A stretch of DNA of 64,000 nucleotides, taken from Cinclus cinclus (taxonomy: Eukaryota; Chordata; Aves; Passeriformes; Cinclidae). A model generated the notes under the pieces. That model searched no databases. It was not told where the DNA came from and worked only from the letters and a program-made list of their open reading frames with translations. The stretch covers positions 6,789,833-6,853,832 of the forward strand of contig NC_085071.1 in NCBI RefSeq assembly GCF_963662255.1. The letters run 5' to 3'. Position numbers and translations under genes: made by a program. Shown one piece after another: positions 46,201-61,189 of this stretch (position 1 is its first letter; the number at the start of each line of letters is the position of its first letter).

Positions 46201-49200
46201 CAGGGAGCTGAGATGGAACACAAGGATGCTCTGTGTTTTTGGGGCTTGGTGTTTTTTCCAGATGATCTTTCCAGCTGTGGAGCACAGAGCAGGACCAGGA
46301 GATGGGGATGGGTGATTTGGGGTGTGTGGGATGAAAAAATCCGTGCTTTGCTGTGGGAATGGGTCCTGGTTTTCAGTTTTTCCAGCTCTCCCATGAATTT
46401 CTCTCCACCTGCTTCCCCTCAGAGCATGTGGCAGCTCTTAAGAATACACCGGTTTCCCAAACTCTTGGGATTGAAAGGAAACTGCTGGAGAGAAAGGACT
46501 TCTCTGCCTTTAGTAGATGGCCATTTCTCAGGCTTTGGCTATGGCAAAGTGTCTCTTGTAATGGGAGAACTCTTTGGATCACATTAAACATTGACATCCT
46601 GGATAACCTCCCCATAGGTGCCCTGGCATCTCAAGGCCTGTGTTCATAAGTTCAGTGAAAGCAGTTTGAAAATCTTATGCTAATTAAAAAAAAAAAAAAA
46701 AAAAAAAGCTTTTGGGCCTGTTGCCATACAATAGCTGTTTTTTGTTGACTTTGATTCCGACTTTAGTAGCGAGTGAGGCATGAAAAATGTTGTTGGAAAT
46801 ATGGTTTTGAAACTGAATTGGCACCAAAAGGCACTGTGCTGCCAGTGAGCTGCGATGTCTTGGAATGGGAAATTGGGACCTGGCTTCCCTTGGCTCGTGG
46901 TTTTTCCTTGCTTTGCATTGTAATGTCAGGAGCCCTCGAGTTGTGTGTTGTGCACTGGAGCTTTCCAACAGAAAGGAGAGTGCTGCATCTCTTTTTCTCT
47001 GAATGAGCAATTTTAGGGTTTGGCTTTTTGAGAAAAAGCAGGAGAATTGTGCTGCTTTGGTTTTGTTGGTAAAATCTTGTTAATCCTGATGTGGACACTG
47101 GAGGTTTTGCTGCTTTATCTTTTTTGAACAGCCTGAAGTCAACCAGGAGTTGTCTGATTCTCTAAGATCTCTCATTTTCTGCAGTGCCATCTCCCTGATG
47201 CCCAGCCTGGAGGTGTCCAGTGTTTCCAGGCAGGATGTGTGTGGGATACAGGACAGTAAAACTCAATCCTCACTCTCAGCTGGAGCTTTTCTTTTTCCCT
47301 GCCCTTATCACCACCAGTTTACTGGGAAACCCAGCACAAACCATTTGAGTGTTGTGGTGAAATGGGGTTAGCAAGGCTTGCCTGCTGCTTTTTATGAAGT
47401 TTAATTGAGTTGCCCTGTGAATCTTTATTTATTATCTGGGCTAGGGGAGGGTTTCTCCCTGTGGTGTGGTGTCTCTCTTGTAATGATGTTGGTTGTAAGG
47501 CAGAAATTTGGTTTTATGTTTGACTTTCAGGCCTTTTTTATGGGGGGGGGGCTAAAATACTTAGTGGTTTCTTGAATCTGCCCAGTTTTATTCCTTTTAC
47601 CTGCTACAACTTGTGTTTCCCGTTTCTGAAAATGGGAAAACTTTCTGTTTTCCCCCAAAAAGCAGGCAGGACTTCTTCCCTGTTCTTTTATAACATTAGA
47701 AGCTGGGCTGGGGGGAGGCAAGACAGTCAAATGTTGTGTTACAAAGCTGTGCCTGACTGTTCTCACGAGCTTGGTGCATTCATAATGCTTTGGGATTTTT
47801 CTGTTGTCTCATTTGAGAGCTCTGGTCAGTGGTTCCTGTGGTACAGACGTATCACACGTTCCATGAGGGCTGTGCTAAAAATCCCAGCAGCTTTCCTTCA
47901 GAGAGAAAATAATGTCTAAAATTAGGCTTAATAGTGCAGCTGTTGGTTTTATCTGTTACCTCATACACGACTTTTCCACCACTTCTCTCCCTTACTCTTT
48001 TCAAAGGAACACCACCAGTTGGAAAGCCAGTTTCTACCCTCTGCATCTGTGCTCTGAGTAATTAAAATATTAGAGGAGCAAATGCCCTTTCCAGTTCTTA
48101 CTCTGTGTATTTAATACTCTCTGGCTCGTGAGTCTAATTTCTTCTTTGAATTGCAACTCCTGTGTGATGGATTGCTCTGGGGAGCTCATCAGCAATTCCA
48201 TTGCCCAATTCCTGCCAGGAATGCTGGAAACTCTCAAGGAGCAGCAGCAGCAAAACAGAAACTGAAGGCAGCAAACGTGGTTGGGGGGATGGAAAAGATA
48301 AGTTTGTCAATATTTAGCCACTTGCTTTTTCCCTCTGGAACAGTCCTTAAACCATCAGCAAGGGTGGGAAACAACATTTCCCCTTTTGTTCTGCTGGGAG
48401 AGAAAGGAAGGATAACTTCCTGCTGGGAAAAAAATGTTTTTAAGAAGTCCTACAAAATGTTTTTTCTGTTGTGCGCTGACTGCAAAAAGTTCAGTCTTTA
48501 ATTTATGCATGGGTGTCTGTTAGGCAGAGCCATAAATCTCCAACTGGAAGTGAGTGACAAGTGGAAGAAGAAAGCTGATTTTTGGCACACTGGAGCAGAA
48601 CTGCTTGGGCTGTGTCTGGGTGGCACCACAGGAGCTGCTGCCTTTTTGGTTCCCTGGAAAAGCAGAGGAGTTCCTCACTGGAGATAAACCTGGAGTGTCC
48701 TTTTGGGGGGCTCAGGAAGACCACACTGTGCCCATCAGTGCACCCAGGAAAATTCCGAAATTCCCGAATTTCCCATCCTGTCTGGAGGCTGGAGCTCTGC
48801 AGGAGCTGGGTCTCAGCTGGGTCTTTGGTTTCTCCCTGTGCAGCAGGGGTGGAACGTGGGCTCTGAATTCCCACTGGGACTGATCCTCAGAGGCTGAGCT
48901 GCTGCTCTGGGAGCTTTGGGAAGGGGAAGATGAATCCTCTGGCACTCGTCCTGTGCTGAGTGTGACCCCAGATTCCCTCCCTGGCGTTAGCTGAATGCAC
49001 TGAGACCCTTTCAGTGCAGCTGCTTCTCCCAGGACTCAGCTCCTGTACACATTTTAACCAGTTCCATGTCTAATCAGCCATGGATTAATCATGTATTAAC
49101 ACGTGGGTGAGGGAGGGGTTCCCACTCCTGGCTCTTCCCTGCTCCTGAACTTGGAGGGCTGTAACAGCAGCTCAGTCCTGCAGCTTGAGCATTTCTGAGA

Positions 49201-51740
49201 GTTCTTGCACTACATCAAGAATGCATTTCCAGGTTTGCCACAGTGTCTTTCTGGAGTGGTTCTGAGTTTTAAGTGACAGCTCAGTGAGTATTTACACAAC
49301 GTGGGCATGAGTTCTCTGTAGTGAAACGTCAAGGATGCTGCATAATGACAGGTAAACTTAATAAAAGCTGCTTCAGAATTTCTCAGCAAATATTTCTTTT
49401 TGCTTTAGGTGTTAAGAGTAAAATGTAGCTGGAGTCTAATTTCTAATCATGTTCTTTTTTTTTTTTTTTTTTCCTGGGAGAAAAAAGGGACAAAAATGTG
49501 TTGGATCAAATAAGGGGATTGGTTAATTCTGTTAATAGGGTAAATAAATATCTATATGAGAGAATGAAAGAGTGGAGATAGAGTGTGTATGTCTTAATTC
49601 CTATGAAATTCCCATGAAAAATCAGTTGTTGTAAATAACTGTAAAAAAACTGCTGCTCCATTACAGTTATTGGCATTTCATGTGATAACCAGCATGTCAT
49701 TATTTCCTTAAGCCAACTCTGGTAATTGAAACTCTTTCAAGGACAAATTCAATTGCTGTTAACTTTCTTTTTCTCGTTTTTTTTTTTTAATCTTTTAACT
49801 TAAGTAACTTCCCCTCTCTCCTGGATAATTAACATTAAGCCTGAATTGGTTGGGCATGGGCAGTAGTTTTTGGGACCCCTGATGGAGCTGGTGGAGCAGA
49901 GCCTGCTCCTTGGCCTGGTTTTGTGGGTGCTCGGCCATGTGAGGACCAGAGGTGACTTTGTTTTGGTGGGATGTGGTGGGCACATCTTGTCTGTGGCTGA
50001 GACCACAGGTGGCCCCAATTTTCTGCCACTTCTGACTTTCCACCCTTAGAGGTTCTGTGATTCTTTTCTCAAAGAGAAATTCTTGAAGTTGGGAGGGCTC
50101 TGGAGTTTCCCTCCCTGGGGAGGATGAATGGGTCAGAGAAGTACTTTTCTCCCCTCCACTCACTTGTGAAATCTCACTCAGGTTTGACTAAGAGAAACCC
50201 TGAGAATTGCCATTTCCCTGGTGATGTCAGCATGTCCTGGCGCCCTGCCTGTGAGCAGCCAGCAGGGATGTTTGAGAACCTGGGCCCAGCCCCAGCTCCA
50301 GCTGCAGCTCCAGGTGTGCTGGGGCTCTGGGAATGGCTCTGCTGGGGCAGGACCCAGGGTGGGCAGCAGGCACAGGGAGTGCTCTGGGAATGGCCGTCGT
50401 GGTTTGGGTTTCAGGGCTGAATTTGCTCCTTTTGGTGAGCAGTGTGCAGGGTGGGCTGTGCTGCCTGGCACGTGCAGCTCCTGGTGCCTTGCCCGTGCTG
50501 CCTGTTCAGTGATGTTTTCCTGCTTGGGCAGAGGTCTGGAGGTGAACTGGGGAGGTCACCAAGCCCCCCTGTCCTGCTCCAGGGCAGGATCAGCCACACC
50601 TGAGCACAGCAGAGCTGCCTCCGTGTCTCAGTGCTTTGTTGGACATCAGGGAGAATATCCCAGCTCAGTCACATCAACTGAGTGTTTCTTGTCCAGCTCT
50701 CTCCAGGTGTGGAGAGCAGAGGCAAAAGTGCTCAGTAACCTGCTCTTAAACGTGTGGCTTTGTGCCTGTCCCTGTTTCCTTGAGAGAAACTCCCCAGAAT
50801 GTCTGTCCTTGGTCCCAGGTCGCTGTGGGAATTGTGTTGGAGGGGTTGGACTGTCCTGCTTTGCCACCTGAACTCTGCCAGGGTCCTGCACTCACTCTGC
50901 TCTCTCTGGGATCCTTCCTGGAGGCTTGGTTGGAGTTTTGTACTTCAGAACAGTCTGAGGGTGGATTTAAAGTCCAAATGATTGCAGGACTATGCACCCT
51001 GTGTGAGTTTAGGAGGAAAGTCTGCTATTCATTAACTCTGTGTAAATAATTAAGCCAGTGCCAGGCTAGAGGTGGTCTCCCCTCGGCCCTGCTCCTTGTG
51101 AAAGGCTTTCACAGAAGTTCTTGCCTCTGTGCAGGAGATGCAGTGAAATGGTGAAAGTGCTGGGATTAGTTAAAACTTCATTTTCTTTTCTCTTTAAATT
51201 ATCTTTGACTTTGGGGTTTGCATGGCTAATCAAGGAAAAGACTTGCCAGTCAAGGCCAGTTCACTGAGCGTGATCAGGTGTTCAGCAATTGCCTTTCTGT
51301 GCTGTGGCTGCACGTGTTGCCTCTGCTCTGAGGGGTCCTGCAGCCTGCCCCTCCGCGGGGGTGGGGGGGTTATTATTTTATTGTAAAAAAAATAATTCTG
51401 TGGGCAGAATTATTCTGTGGGCACTTAGGGTGATTGCAGTGCGTTGGATCCCCTGGAAAGGACTTGGGCCAGCTGCTGCATACAGCCAAGTTGAACATTA
51501 ATTTTACTTTTTTTTTTAAATTGTACGTGGATAATTGGACAGTGTTTTGATAGGAGGCATATGAGTATTAAAGTATCTCAGAGTCTTTCAGGTTATTGTG
51601 GCAGACCAGGAGGAGTTTTCCATGTTTTGGAATCCTTTCCCTGGCTCTGCACCCTGCAGGTGGCAGAGAGGTGCTCTGAGCACAGCTCAGAATCCAGGGC
51701 AGTGCCCTCACTGCTGCAGCAGAATTCCTCTCTGGCCGTG
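43298..51740 (+). other. ARID1A: ARID1A intron 1, first part
   Basis: The first 560 bp continue the CpG island and stay open in the exon 1 frame to a stop at 43745-43747. After 43870 the sequence changes sharply to low-CpG DNA. A 22-A run is at 46686-46707 and an 18-T run at 49455-49472. No exon of another gene is recognised. Confidence 0.75.
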
Positions 51741-51749
51741 AGGAACTGT

Positions 51750-52035
51750 TCACAGCTGGAACAGTTTTCACAGGATCACACCTTGGAAGAGACCTCTGGA
51801 GATGTCCCAGTGCCACCCCCTGCCCAGGCAGGGTCACCTGGGGCAGGTGACACGGGAACAGCTCCAGGTGGGTTTGGGATGTCCCCACAGAGGGAGTGTC
51901 CAGCTGTTCCAGGCTCTGCCACCCTCATGGAAAGAAGTTCTTCCTCGGGTTGAGGTTTATTTTATGGCTGTGCCTCTTAGTCCTGTCATTGTCACCACTG
52001 AACAGGGTCTAGCACCATCCCCTTGACAATTTTCT
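51750..52035 (-). mobile_element. CR1 LINE 3' fragment in ARID1A intron 1
   Basis: The + strand reads ttggaagagacctctggaga, accccctgcccaggcagggt, gaaagaagttcttcctcggg, then cctgtcattgtcaccactga and acagggtctagcaccatccc. This is the reverse complement of a CR1 3' UTR and explains the nearby open frames. Confidence 0.85.
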
Positions 52036-55000
52036 CTGGTTTAAGGAAAAGTTTCTTGATGGAAATGTGGCTCCCCTGGAACAGGGCACAGTGGTGGGGA
52101 AGGGACTTTGAGGAGGAGGGAGGTGGCATAAAAGCCACCTTTACTCAGGTCATGCACTGGAGGAGAAGCAAAAAGCCTGACTGGCTGCTGTGCAGGAGAC
52201 GCTGCCAGAGCAGCCCTATCCCAAATTATCCTGTCTGCCTGTACCTGAAAGATGTTCCTGGGCCCCTTCCCTGTCCTTCCTGCTGGGTTCACAGGCCACG
52301 ATGGTGTTGCAAAAGCTGCTTTCCACGTTAATTGGGATTGATTACCTTGCAATCTGGGACAAGATTTCCTTTGAAAAGCTATATGCTGATTTGGTGTCAG
52401 GAATTAAAGTCAGATGAAGTGATCAGTGTTGTATGAAAGATCCCAGAGCAATGGAGTGTTCTTTGGTTTTCAGCTGCGTTCTGGCCCTTAACCCTTCCCT
52501 GCCTTGTCCTTGGAGCGAGGTGCAAAATATGTACTCACAGGTGTAAATCCTGAGTTACTCACAGGTGAATAACTCAGCCAGTTGGGAGCCCTGGAGCAGT
52601 GTTGGGCGGGCAGGAGAGCCAGGTGTGAGGTGCTGCTGAGCCTCAGAGCCTGGAGTTCCTGATTCCCTGCCTTTGGTGATCGCTGTGAGCGCTGCGTGCT
52701 GGAAGTGCCCTGTGCACGAAGGGCAGGAATTAAGGAGAGCTTTGTGCCTGATCACTCTGGAAATGGCAATAAACTGTTCAGAGGTGTCACTGCTGTCAAG
52801 GCACAGTCATGTCTCATCTCCCTTTCCTCATAGGACTTGTCTTGCAGTTTCTTGTTATACCTGTTCCTGGAACCAGTGGAGCCTTTGCAGTGCTGGCTGT
52901 TCCTCCTGCCCCCGTGGCATTGGCACACTTGGGAATTCTGCTGTCCTCTTCCCCAGCTCCTCTTAACTCGCTGAGCAACTCCCCACGTTGTTCATTCTGC
53001 CTGGAAAGAACTCTGGATTTTTCTGGATGGAGATGAAATAAAAGCCCAAGGACAGAACCGAGCATGGGGTAACAGAATCAGACTTCAAAAATTACTGTGA
53101 GAAAGGCCTGGTGGGCTTTTTAAAAATAAAAAATCATTCGTATTTATAAATATCAAGGACCTTGTGCCACTCAGGATGTGTAGTGAACCTGAATCACAGC
53201 AGCCTTGGCTTGGTGAAGGCTCCAGGAGTGTCTTCCCTGCTGTCTGGAGCTGCCTTGGCTGCAGCTCCAAGTTTCTTGCCCACGTAGAGTTTGCATCTCC
53301 CCCAGCCTCCTCTTCCCCAGGCAGCCCTGCTTTGCTGGATGCAAATAGCTCCTTTGGGTGTAAATACTGCAGATTGGTTGTGGCTTTGCTGTAAAGTTAC
53401 CGAGCCCATCCTCAGTAAATGCAGATGGTAACTTGTCATTACTGCAATTTTAAATATTTTTGGTTCCGTGGAACTGAAGTGGAGGCTTGAAGGTGGAATT
53501 TTAAGGCTAAAATTAAGAGAAGGCTCAATAAAATCCACAAAAATAGCACCCAAATTTGTGAACCGCTGTAATGACAAGGGAAATAAAGTAACTTTACTGT
53601 TTCCTATTAGCAAAACAAAGCTTTGCTACCTTGTTTCGTGCTGGATACAGAAGACAGCAAGGTCAGGAGTGTGGGGAGGGGGTTTGGGGTTACTGAGTTG
53701 TTTCCCAGTGAGGTGACCCAGGCAGGGTGTGGGGTGACAGCTCCTGTACCCCAGGAGTGTTTTAGGGGCTCTGGGGTAATCAGTGATGCTCATCCCGACC
53801 TCCTGGCTGGGCTGGGCTGTGCCTGGGGCTGTAAGAGCTGCTGGCCCATGTCACCCCATCCCAGGGATGGCCTCTGTGAGCTCTGAGCATCCAGCCGAGG
53901 GCTGGAGTGTGGTGGAGCACAGGGGGTTGTGTTGGCACTGCCTGTCTTCCACAGATTGATCCCCAGGCTCCTTGGATGGTTTTGGTCTTCCACAAGGCAC
54001 ACTTCTGGATGAATTCAGTCGCTCTGCAGGAGCAGGGGAGAGGCTGAGCCACGGCTTGGAGCAGCTGCAGGTCCCAACACACAGCTCCCGTGGGAGCTGT
54101 GGGTGAGATGGGGCTCTGGCACGGGGCTCCTCCAAGAGCTGCAGCTCTCCAAGGATCAGCGTGGCTGTGTCCCCCTCCTCGAGGTGCTGTGTGTGGTAGG
54201 AGAGGTGGGGCTGTGCAGAGCTGGGGTTGTTCAGAGCCCTGAGCTGATCCCCAAGGCTCCCCGGGAATGCCCATCCCAGTGTGGGAAGGGGTCATGGGAG
54301 TCTGCCTGTCCAGTTGAGTCTGTTCAACCACTGTTTATTCTGGTGTGAAATGAGCTGAATTTGCAAAGTGATGAGATATTCAAATACAGATGGAGCTTTC
54401 AGACACACAAGTGGGTAGAAACCTGTGCTGCTGCATTTTACAGATGAAGATTTATCAGGAAAGTGTTCTTAGAAAGGAACCCAGGAGGCTGTGCTGGAGG
54501 TGTCTTATCAACTCCAGAGTGTGCACCAGCACCCTCAGATTTCTGTGCAGAAAAAGGCTTTTAATGAATTGAGAAAACTACCTGTATTCTGGGCAGTAAA
54601 ACTCCAGTGAGCCCTGGCATTGGCTCTTCCCTCAGACCTCCAGTTTTGGAAAACATCCCTCGTGTTCAGTAGCAAAAGACATCTGTCCATGAGCTTGTCA
54701 GCAGGGCTTGTTTTCAAGGAAACAGGGGTTACAGGGAATTAGCTGCATGACTGAAGTCTGCCACAGGTTGCAGTGTCTGAATGTATTTACAGGGCATCTG
54801 GAGCCCTTTCAGGTTTTCAGCACAGTTTGGAGCAAATATTTTGGGACTCGCTGGTGATGGGGAACAGCTGCTCTGTGCTCCTTGGAGTGAGATCACTTAA
54901 GCAGTGGTGACATTGAATATAATTCTGCTCTCCCACCCTAGTCCTTCCTCCTCCTGCTTTTTTTATGGTTTGCTGTTGGCCCTGGCCCATTCCTGTGGTA

Positions 55001-58000
55001 CAGCACGAGCTGGGTTGCTCCTTCCAGCCTGGAAGTGCAGTAATGAGACATTTGAGTGTCTTTTTGTTGACTTGCCTCCAGTTCATTAGAGCAGAAGTAG
55101 GAGGTTGGCTGAACTTAAAGCCTGGTTTAATATTCAGGAAGGAAGTTTCTTTCCATCTTAAAAGACCAGCACCTCATTACATGGTTCACATGTTCCTTGG
55201 GATCATCTCCCATGGAGCTCAGGCACAGTTTTCTTTACATCTTGGTGTTGCTTGGATGTTTGGGTGGAGTCAGCAGTGGAACTTGGGGAATCCTGGGGCG
55301 AGCTGGTTGAATAATGTGCTTGTAAAATGAATTGAAGCTGGACAGCGAGGGATAGATAGCTCATTGCCTAGTTCTTAGGGTAGAAGGAAATTGTATTTTA
55401 AATGTAAGTTGGAATTGTTGGAGAAATTATGTAGAAATTGTATAGGGATCACACAGTCTGAATAACAGACTGCATCATCTGACCCCAACTCTGGTCATCA
55501 GATCTTGTGCAGTAATGATAATCTTTGTTAATTTTGGCTGCATTTAAATCAGTAAATGGTGTTTGTCAGCGTCCTGCCGTGGTGTAAGTAGTGGAGATGG
55601 AGAGAGGGAATGAGTCCTCTGGTTGTTGCTGATTTTCAGGCAGTGGGGGATCCCTTGTGCTCTTCCCACAGGGATATGAACATCCTGAGCCTGCAGGCAG
55701 GAGAGGGGTCCATGAGGAGCCATCCTGGTGCTTGTTGTAGGCTTGGCACCTTCCCACCCTCCAGTTCTTAATAAAATAAACAGTAACACAAATCTGCTGG
55801 TGATTGGGCATGAACACTGTGCTGCTGTTGGGTTATTTCCAGGGAGGCTTTGAGGGGTGACTCTCATTTCACTTCCCCACCACATCACCTTCTGCTGATT
55901 GACTTCTTTCAGGAATGAGATGTTCCATAATGATACATCCTGTAATCAAAACTCTGGTCAGTTTTAATCAATTAGAAGAATATTAGTAAGAGCTGTGCTT
56001 TGGAAAGTCCTCTGAGATGTGTGGACTGGGTTCTTGCTGAGAAACGTTAATGGGTAATTACTGGATTGTGTTTAGCAGGGAGATACAGGTCACAGGATGG
56101 CTGCTGGGAGAAACTCAGTCATCTTCCTTCCACTGGTACAACTCAGAATCTGCATTTACAGCAGAGCTCCCCAAAGAAAGTGCTGTAATAAATGATCAGG
56201 GAGGGGATAAACATTGAGCAGGGCAGATTTTAGGTTTGCTGGAGCTCCAGATAGAAGCAGGTGGCTGAAGAAATGCAGAAAGGGTCCTGTTCTCCTTCTG
56301 TGTTGGTGTCTTGAGCTTGTTCTGAGGCCGGGGTGTTAGCAGAGGTTTAGAGGAATAGAAAGTGTCTTGGGTCAAACTCTGACCTACTGGGAAAAGTCAG
56401 AAGAAAGACCAGGCTCTTTCTGGTTACGGAACTGAAACTGTGGAGCAGAGGTCATTTGTTTTGACAGCCAAACTTTAATCTGCATTGGCCATTGATAATG
56501 AGATGAGGATACATCACCTCCTGGTTATGTGTCCAAATCCAAGTTAGATTCTGGGATTTGTGGGGGCAAGGGAGGCGTTTGATTTTTCAGTAGCTTATGG
56601 AAAAAATGGATTTGTCCTGCATGTTTCCAAGGGATGAGCATTTGTAACCCTGTAGCGTATTCCAGAAGTCAGGTTTTGGCACTCCAGGCTTACGGGTGTG
56701 AGCATGCTGCCTGCTTCCTGAATGGAATGGGGTTCCCAAAGTGATGGAGGGAGGCAAGGAGAGTCCCTGGTGGGAGCTGAGCAGGGCCAGCACGGGCTCG
56801 GTGTCTGCCCTGCCTGTGCTGAGGGACTGAAGGAAGTTGGTGGATTTCTCAAGTTTAAAAAGGGAGGGGAGAAGCCAAAAAGGAACTGTGCATTTCTGTG
56901 ACGATATTCTCAGAGAAAGAGGCTGGTTGTCTGCACTGTCCCAGTGAGGTGCTGGATACCATTATTACCTTGGGTTTTCGAGGTGTTTTCTTTTGGGACC
57001 ATCTTCACGTCCTGCTGGAGGATCTTTATTTTAGCTTCAGCTTCCCCTGAGCCTCTTCTGTCCCTGTCTAAAAGCAGCCCAGCATGGGAAGAGAGGCATC
57101 GGAGCATGACCCGGGCTGTAAAAGGCAGCGAGCTCAGGTGTTGACCTGAGCACAGCCAGTTGCACCTGAAATAGAGCAGATGAAAGAGTTCCCCGGTGCA
57201 AGGTGAGCTGTGTTTGCTCCCGAATGAGGACGGGGTTTGGTTTGTGATAATTCCTCTGGCTGTGGAGAGTTGGAGTCACCTTTGGGGGGGTCTGGCAGGC
57301 ACAGATAAGCGTGAGAGTGTCTGATGTGCAAACGCGAGAGACCAGCTCAGCCTGGGCTTTGCTGGAGCCTCCTTGGGTGCTGTTGTGTCCCCGTCCCCAT
57401 GAGTTCTGCTTTGGTGATGCTGTGGATCAGCAGTGGCAGAGGAACTGCTGCTGTCAGTGTGGGATCACCACGGCCTGCCTGGTTCTGGTGGATCCCCAGG
57501 GCTCCGTGGCAGCTTCGGGCAATGCCTCCCTGTGTTTGACGTTGCTCGTGAGCCCTGTGCTTTGTGAGCTGGTACCCTCACCCCAGCATCACTCGGGACA
57601 CGGGGTTTGCCTTGCTCAGGGCTTTGAGGCTTGAAAGGTGGCAATCCCTCATGCCTCGTGTACAAGACCCAGGCGAGGCTCCCTGGGGACGCAGGCAGGG
57701 GGGCGAGCAGTTCGTCCCTGATCCCATGGGATGTGTTACCCAGCAGTGGTGCTGCCCAGCACCGTCCCAGCCCGGCCACTTCCACCTGGCTGCGCTGGCC
57801 CCGGTTCTGCGGCCAAACTGGGGTGGCCAGGGAGCAGCTGGCACCTCCCTCTGGACTCTGCAGGCTGCTCTTTGTGGCAGCTCAGCAGCCAGACAATGGC
57901 TGGTGCTGCTCGGCTCCTTCCCATCTGCTCCCGGCCCTTGCCGGGATTCCCGGCTCGGCTCCAAGCGCTCGCTCCGTGGCCGGGGATTCCGAGGAGCACA

Positions 58001-58623
58001 AACCTTCCTGGCAGGAGCGGCGTGGCTTTTTTTTTTCTTTTTTTTTTTTTTTCTTTTTTTTTTTGCTTTTATGCAGATTAGCCATGTGCTTCTCACTCGA
58101 AGGCGTTGCACAGGAAAAGACGTTTCCTGTGTTTGGTTCTGGGTGGGCGGCTCCGGCTCAGGGGCTGAGCTGGGCTTGGGAGAGGGATTAAGGGAGAGCA
58201 GCCCCCCCGAGCCGCCCCTTCCACCTCCAGCACTACGTCAGCACAACACAGCCACACGCGCTCCTACTGCTGGTGTCATTCATTCAGTGCCAAGATTGCT
58301 TTAAAAAATTCCCTTGGCCCCAGTTCAAACAGGAGTACAGCTGGGATGTGTTAGATTTTAGGCAGTCTGCCCTCAATTTGAGATGAGTTATAAATAGCAG
58401 TGCCGACTTCCTTAACTACCACTCTCCGAGGTAAAATGCAGGTTAATGACTGTGGGAATCAATTAGGGCTTCTCTCGGTTAAACAGCCAGCAATGCTTTT
58501 TATTATTTTTTTATCACAAAAAAACGGACAACGGAGCTGGTCAGGGGAAGATTTCAAAGCCCAGGTGAGAGCTGAGGGCTTTTTTTCTTATTTTTTCAGC
58601 CTTCTCATTTTTTGGGGAAGGTC

Positions 58624-58640
58624 GGGGGGGGGGGGGGGGG
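58624..58640. repeat. Run of 17 G
   Basis: This is a pure G homopolymer in ARID1A intron 1, rare because such runs are unstable. Its length may be an assembly estimate. Confidence 0.9.
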
Positions 58641-60206
58641 CAGCTGAAGAAGCCATTTGTGGCCAGCACCCACGTTTGCCAATAATGGAATGATGCTGAT
58701 TTGAAACTGGAGAGTTCAATGAATGACTCCCATTCCTTTTCTTCCTCTGGCCCAATAAAATACAAATATGTAATAAGGTAACAGGGAAAGTCAGAATTCC
58801 ATTTTTCTGTACAGCTGTGGAGGGTTTGGCTCTTGCTCCCTAAGTGGGATTTGCCTCTTCCCTTTACTCATTTTCCTGACAGGACCAGTAGCAAGTCCCC
58901 TCCAATTTAACCGAGCTCTTCGTTCAAGAGGCCAAATTTCTCTTCCAGCAGACAGAATTTGAAAAGAATTGTTCATGGAATCCTCTTGTCTGCTTAGAGC
59001 TTTTTTTGGTTTCTTACGGAAAACCTCGGTGTTGTTGGGAAGAAGAGCTGGTTTCACTGCACTGCCTCATTCCAGGGGCCTGACACCCTTCACATCACAC
59101 AGAGTGATTTGAAGAGCTTTTGAACTCAGCAGTTTGAAGCTCACTCTGGGCTTGCTGTTACAAACTCTCAGTCTAGAAATATCTTAAATTGCCCCCAAAG
59201 CTCCGCAGTTTCTCTGAGCACAGGCTTGTGGTCACTCTCTTCACACACCAAACCACACGAGTTTGTTTTTGGGAGTTTGACTGGTGGCAGGACAGTATTT
59301 TGTTGAGTTTTGGTCCTTACTGGTGTTACACAACAGCAGAGATAGTGGGATTGAGGGAGAATAGAAGCAATTTCTGTGAATGCAGGGAGGTGTAAGCAGG
59401 GGGTCTGGACTTCAATGATCAAGGAGCAACACTTTCTCTCAATTATGTCTCTCTGTGGCAGGGCCTTTGCTTTTGAAGTGTAATCACAGTAATCTACTCC
59501 TGTGGTTTCCTATTGAAAGGATTTCCCATGCATCAGCCCAGAGAAGAATTTCCAGCCCTTTGCAGTCTGGCTTTGGTATTTCCCTGTTTACCCTGACGTG
59601 TTCTTGCTCCCTCCCAGCGTGCCCATCTCGTGTGCCACGGGTGTGCACAGGGGCTGGGCATCCTCACACCAGCCCCTGGCTCAATCCCTGCATTCCAGCT
59701 TGGATCTTGTCTCGAGGCACGTGGAGTTCAGCTCCCTGTGAGGGCTTTGGGACAGCACATTCAAGGAAGCTTCCTGCTGGCTGACTTTTTGGAACCAGAG
59801 CAGCAATACCAAGTCTCCATCAGCTACAGAGATGTGTGGGATATTCTGAATTAATGGGATGTTTTGAAGGAAGAAATAACACATGGCAGCACTTGAGATG
59901 TACAGGGCAAACCCCGGGGAGCAGGAATTAACCTTGCTACGAGTCAGGAGTGTGTGTATGAAATAGTTCCTTCATTAGGGATTAATTGGCGTTTACGTTC
60001 CTGCTGGTGATAGGATTTTATTCAGAAGGCTGCAGTCGAGGCGTTCTTCATGTTTGTTTTTAGCACCCTCTCTGTGCTGGGGCCTGGTGGAAGGGTGGCA
60101 GCCTGAGGCACATCGTGTCCTCCTACACTGAGCAGTCAAGGTGACAACTTGGTCACATCCTGGAAAGATGTTTGGGGTTTGTGTTTTGGGTTTTTTTCTC
60201 TCTCTC

Positions 60207-60237
<31 letters not shown>

Positions 60238-61189
60238 CAGTGGGTGCATAAACGGTTTCAAATGTTTCTTGGAAGTTTTTTAGTAGTTGTCATGCTTCCT
60301 GTAGGAGTCATGGAAAAGTGAATCTTCACCTTGTTTTCTCCCCTCTGAAGAGATGGTTGGTCTTGTGGGTGACCACAGACAAGAAAATCAGTGCAGGGGT
60401 GGCAGCATGTGGTGTGAGTGTATTCAGAAAAAAAAAAAAAAGTTTAAACAAAACCCTGAAAAAGAATGTATTTGAGAAGCTGCCCTTGGTAAAGGGCTGA
60501 AAAGAGGACTTACAACCACAGGAGGAAGCAAGTAACAGATGGAAAAGATGCTGAAATATTAAGTCGGTAAGCCCAAAGTTGCACTTTGTCAGGTGGAAGG
60601 ATGTGAGTGCTTGGGGGTGGTGAGAGCAGGCTGAAGTCAAAAGCCAGGAGCTAGGAGAGCTCCTGGTGGCCCCGTTTTTACATACCAAAGGAGATAATGT
60701 GGGCAGGGAGGAGATGTCAGTAATGCAAGGGGTGCCCACAAGGCAAGGCTTGGGAAGCATCGGGGACAATTGCTGGGAAGGTGTAAACACAATTTGCATC
60801 TTTCAGGGTGTATGGGAGCTCCACATGGGTGCTCCGTTCAGGATTGAGACCCTGCAGCTCTGAGGGTTCCACCAGAGCCTTCAAAGATTTTTTTTTTTTT
60901 CCTGCCCCCATGAATGGAAGCTCCTTTTCCTTTTCCGAGCTGGCACGGACCCCGTGTGGGTGCCTGGCATTCCCAGGGCAGGGATCTGGGGCTGCCCTGC
61001 AGTCTAAAACATGGAATCCAACCTGTTCAGGATTGGTTTGGTGTCGGTATGGATGGGGATGGGAACACGCAGCACAGCTGAGCGTGGGAAGGCATCCAAA
61101 ATCCACCTGTGCAGAGAGAGTCACTGCAGGGAGGGCTGGGCTGGGAGCAGTTCCACAGGATGGCAAACTCAGGGGGCTTGGCTTCCCCC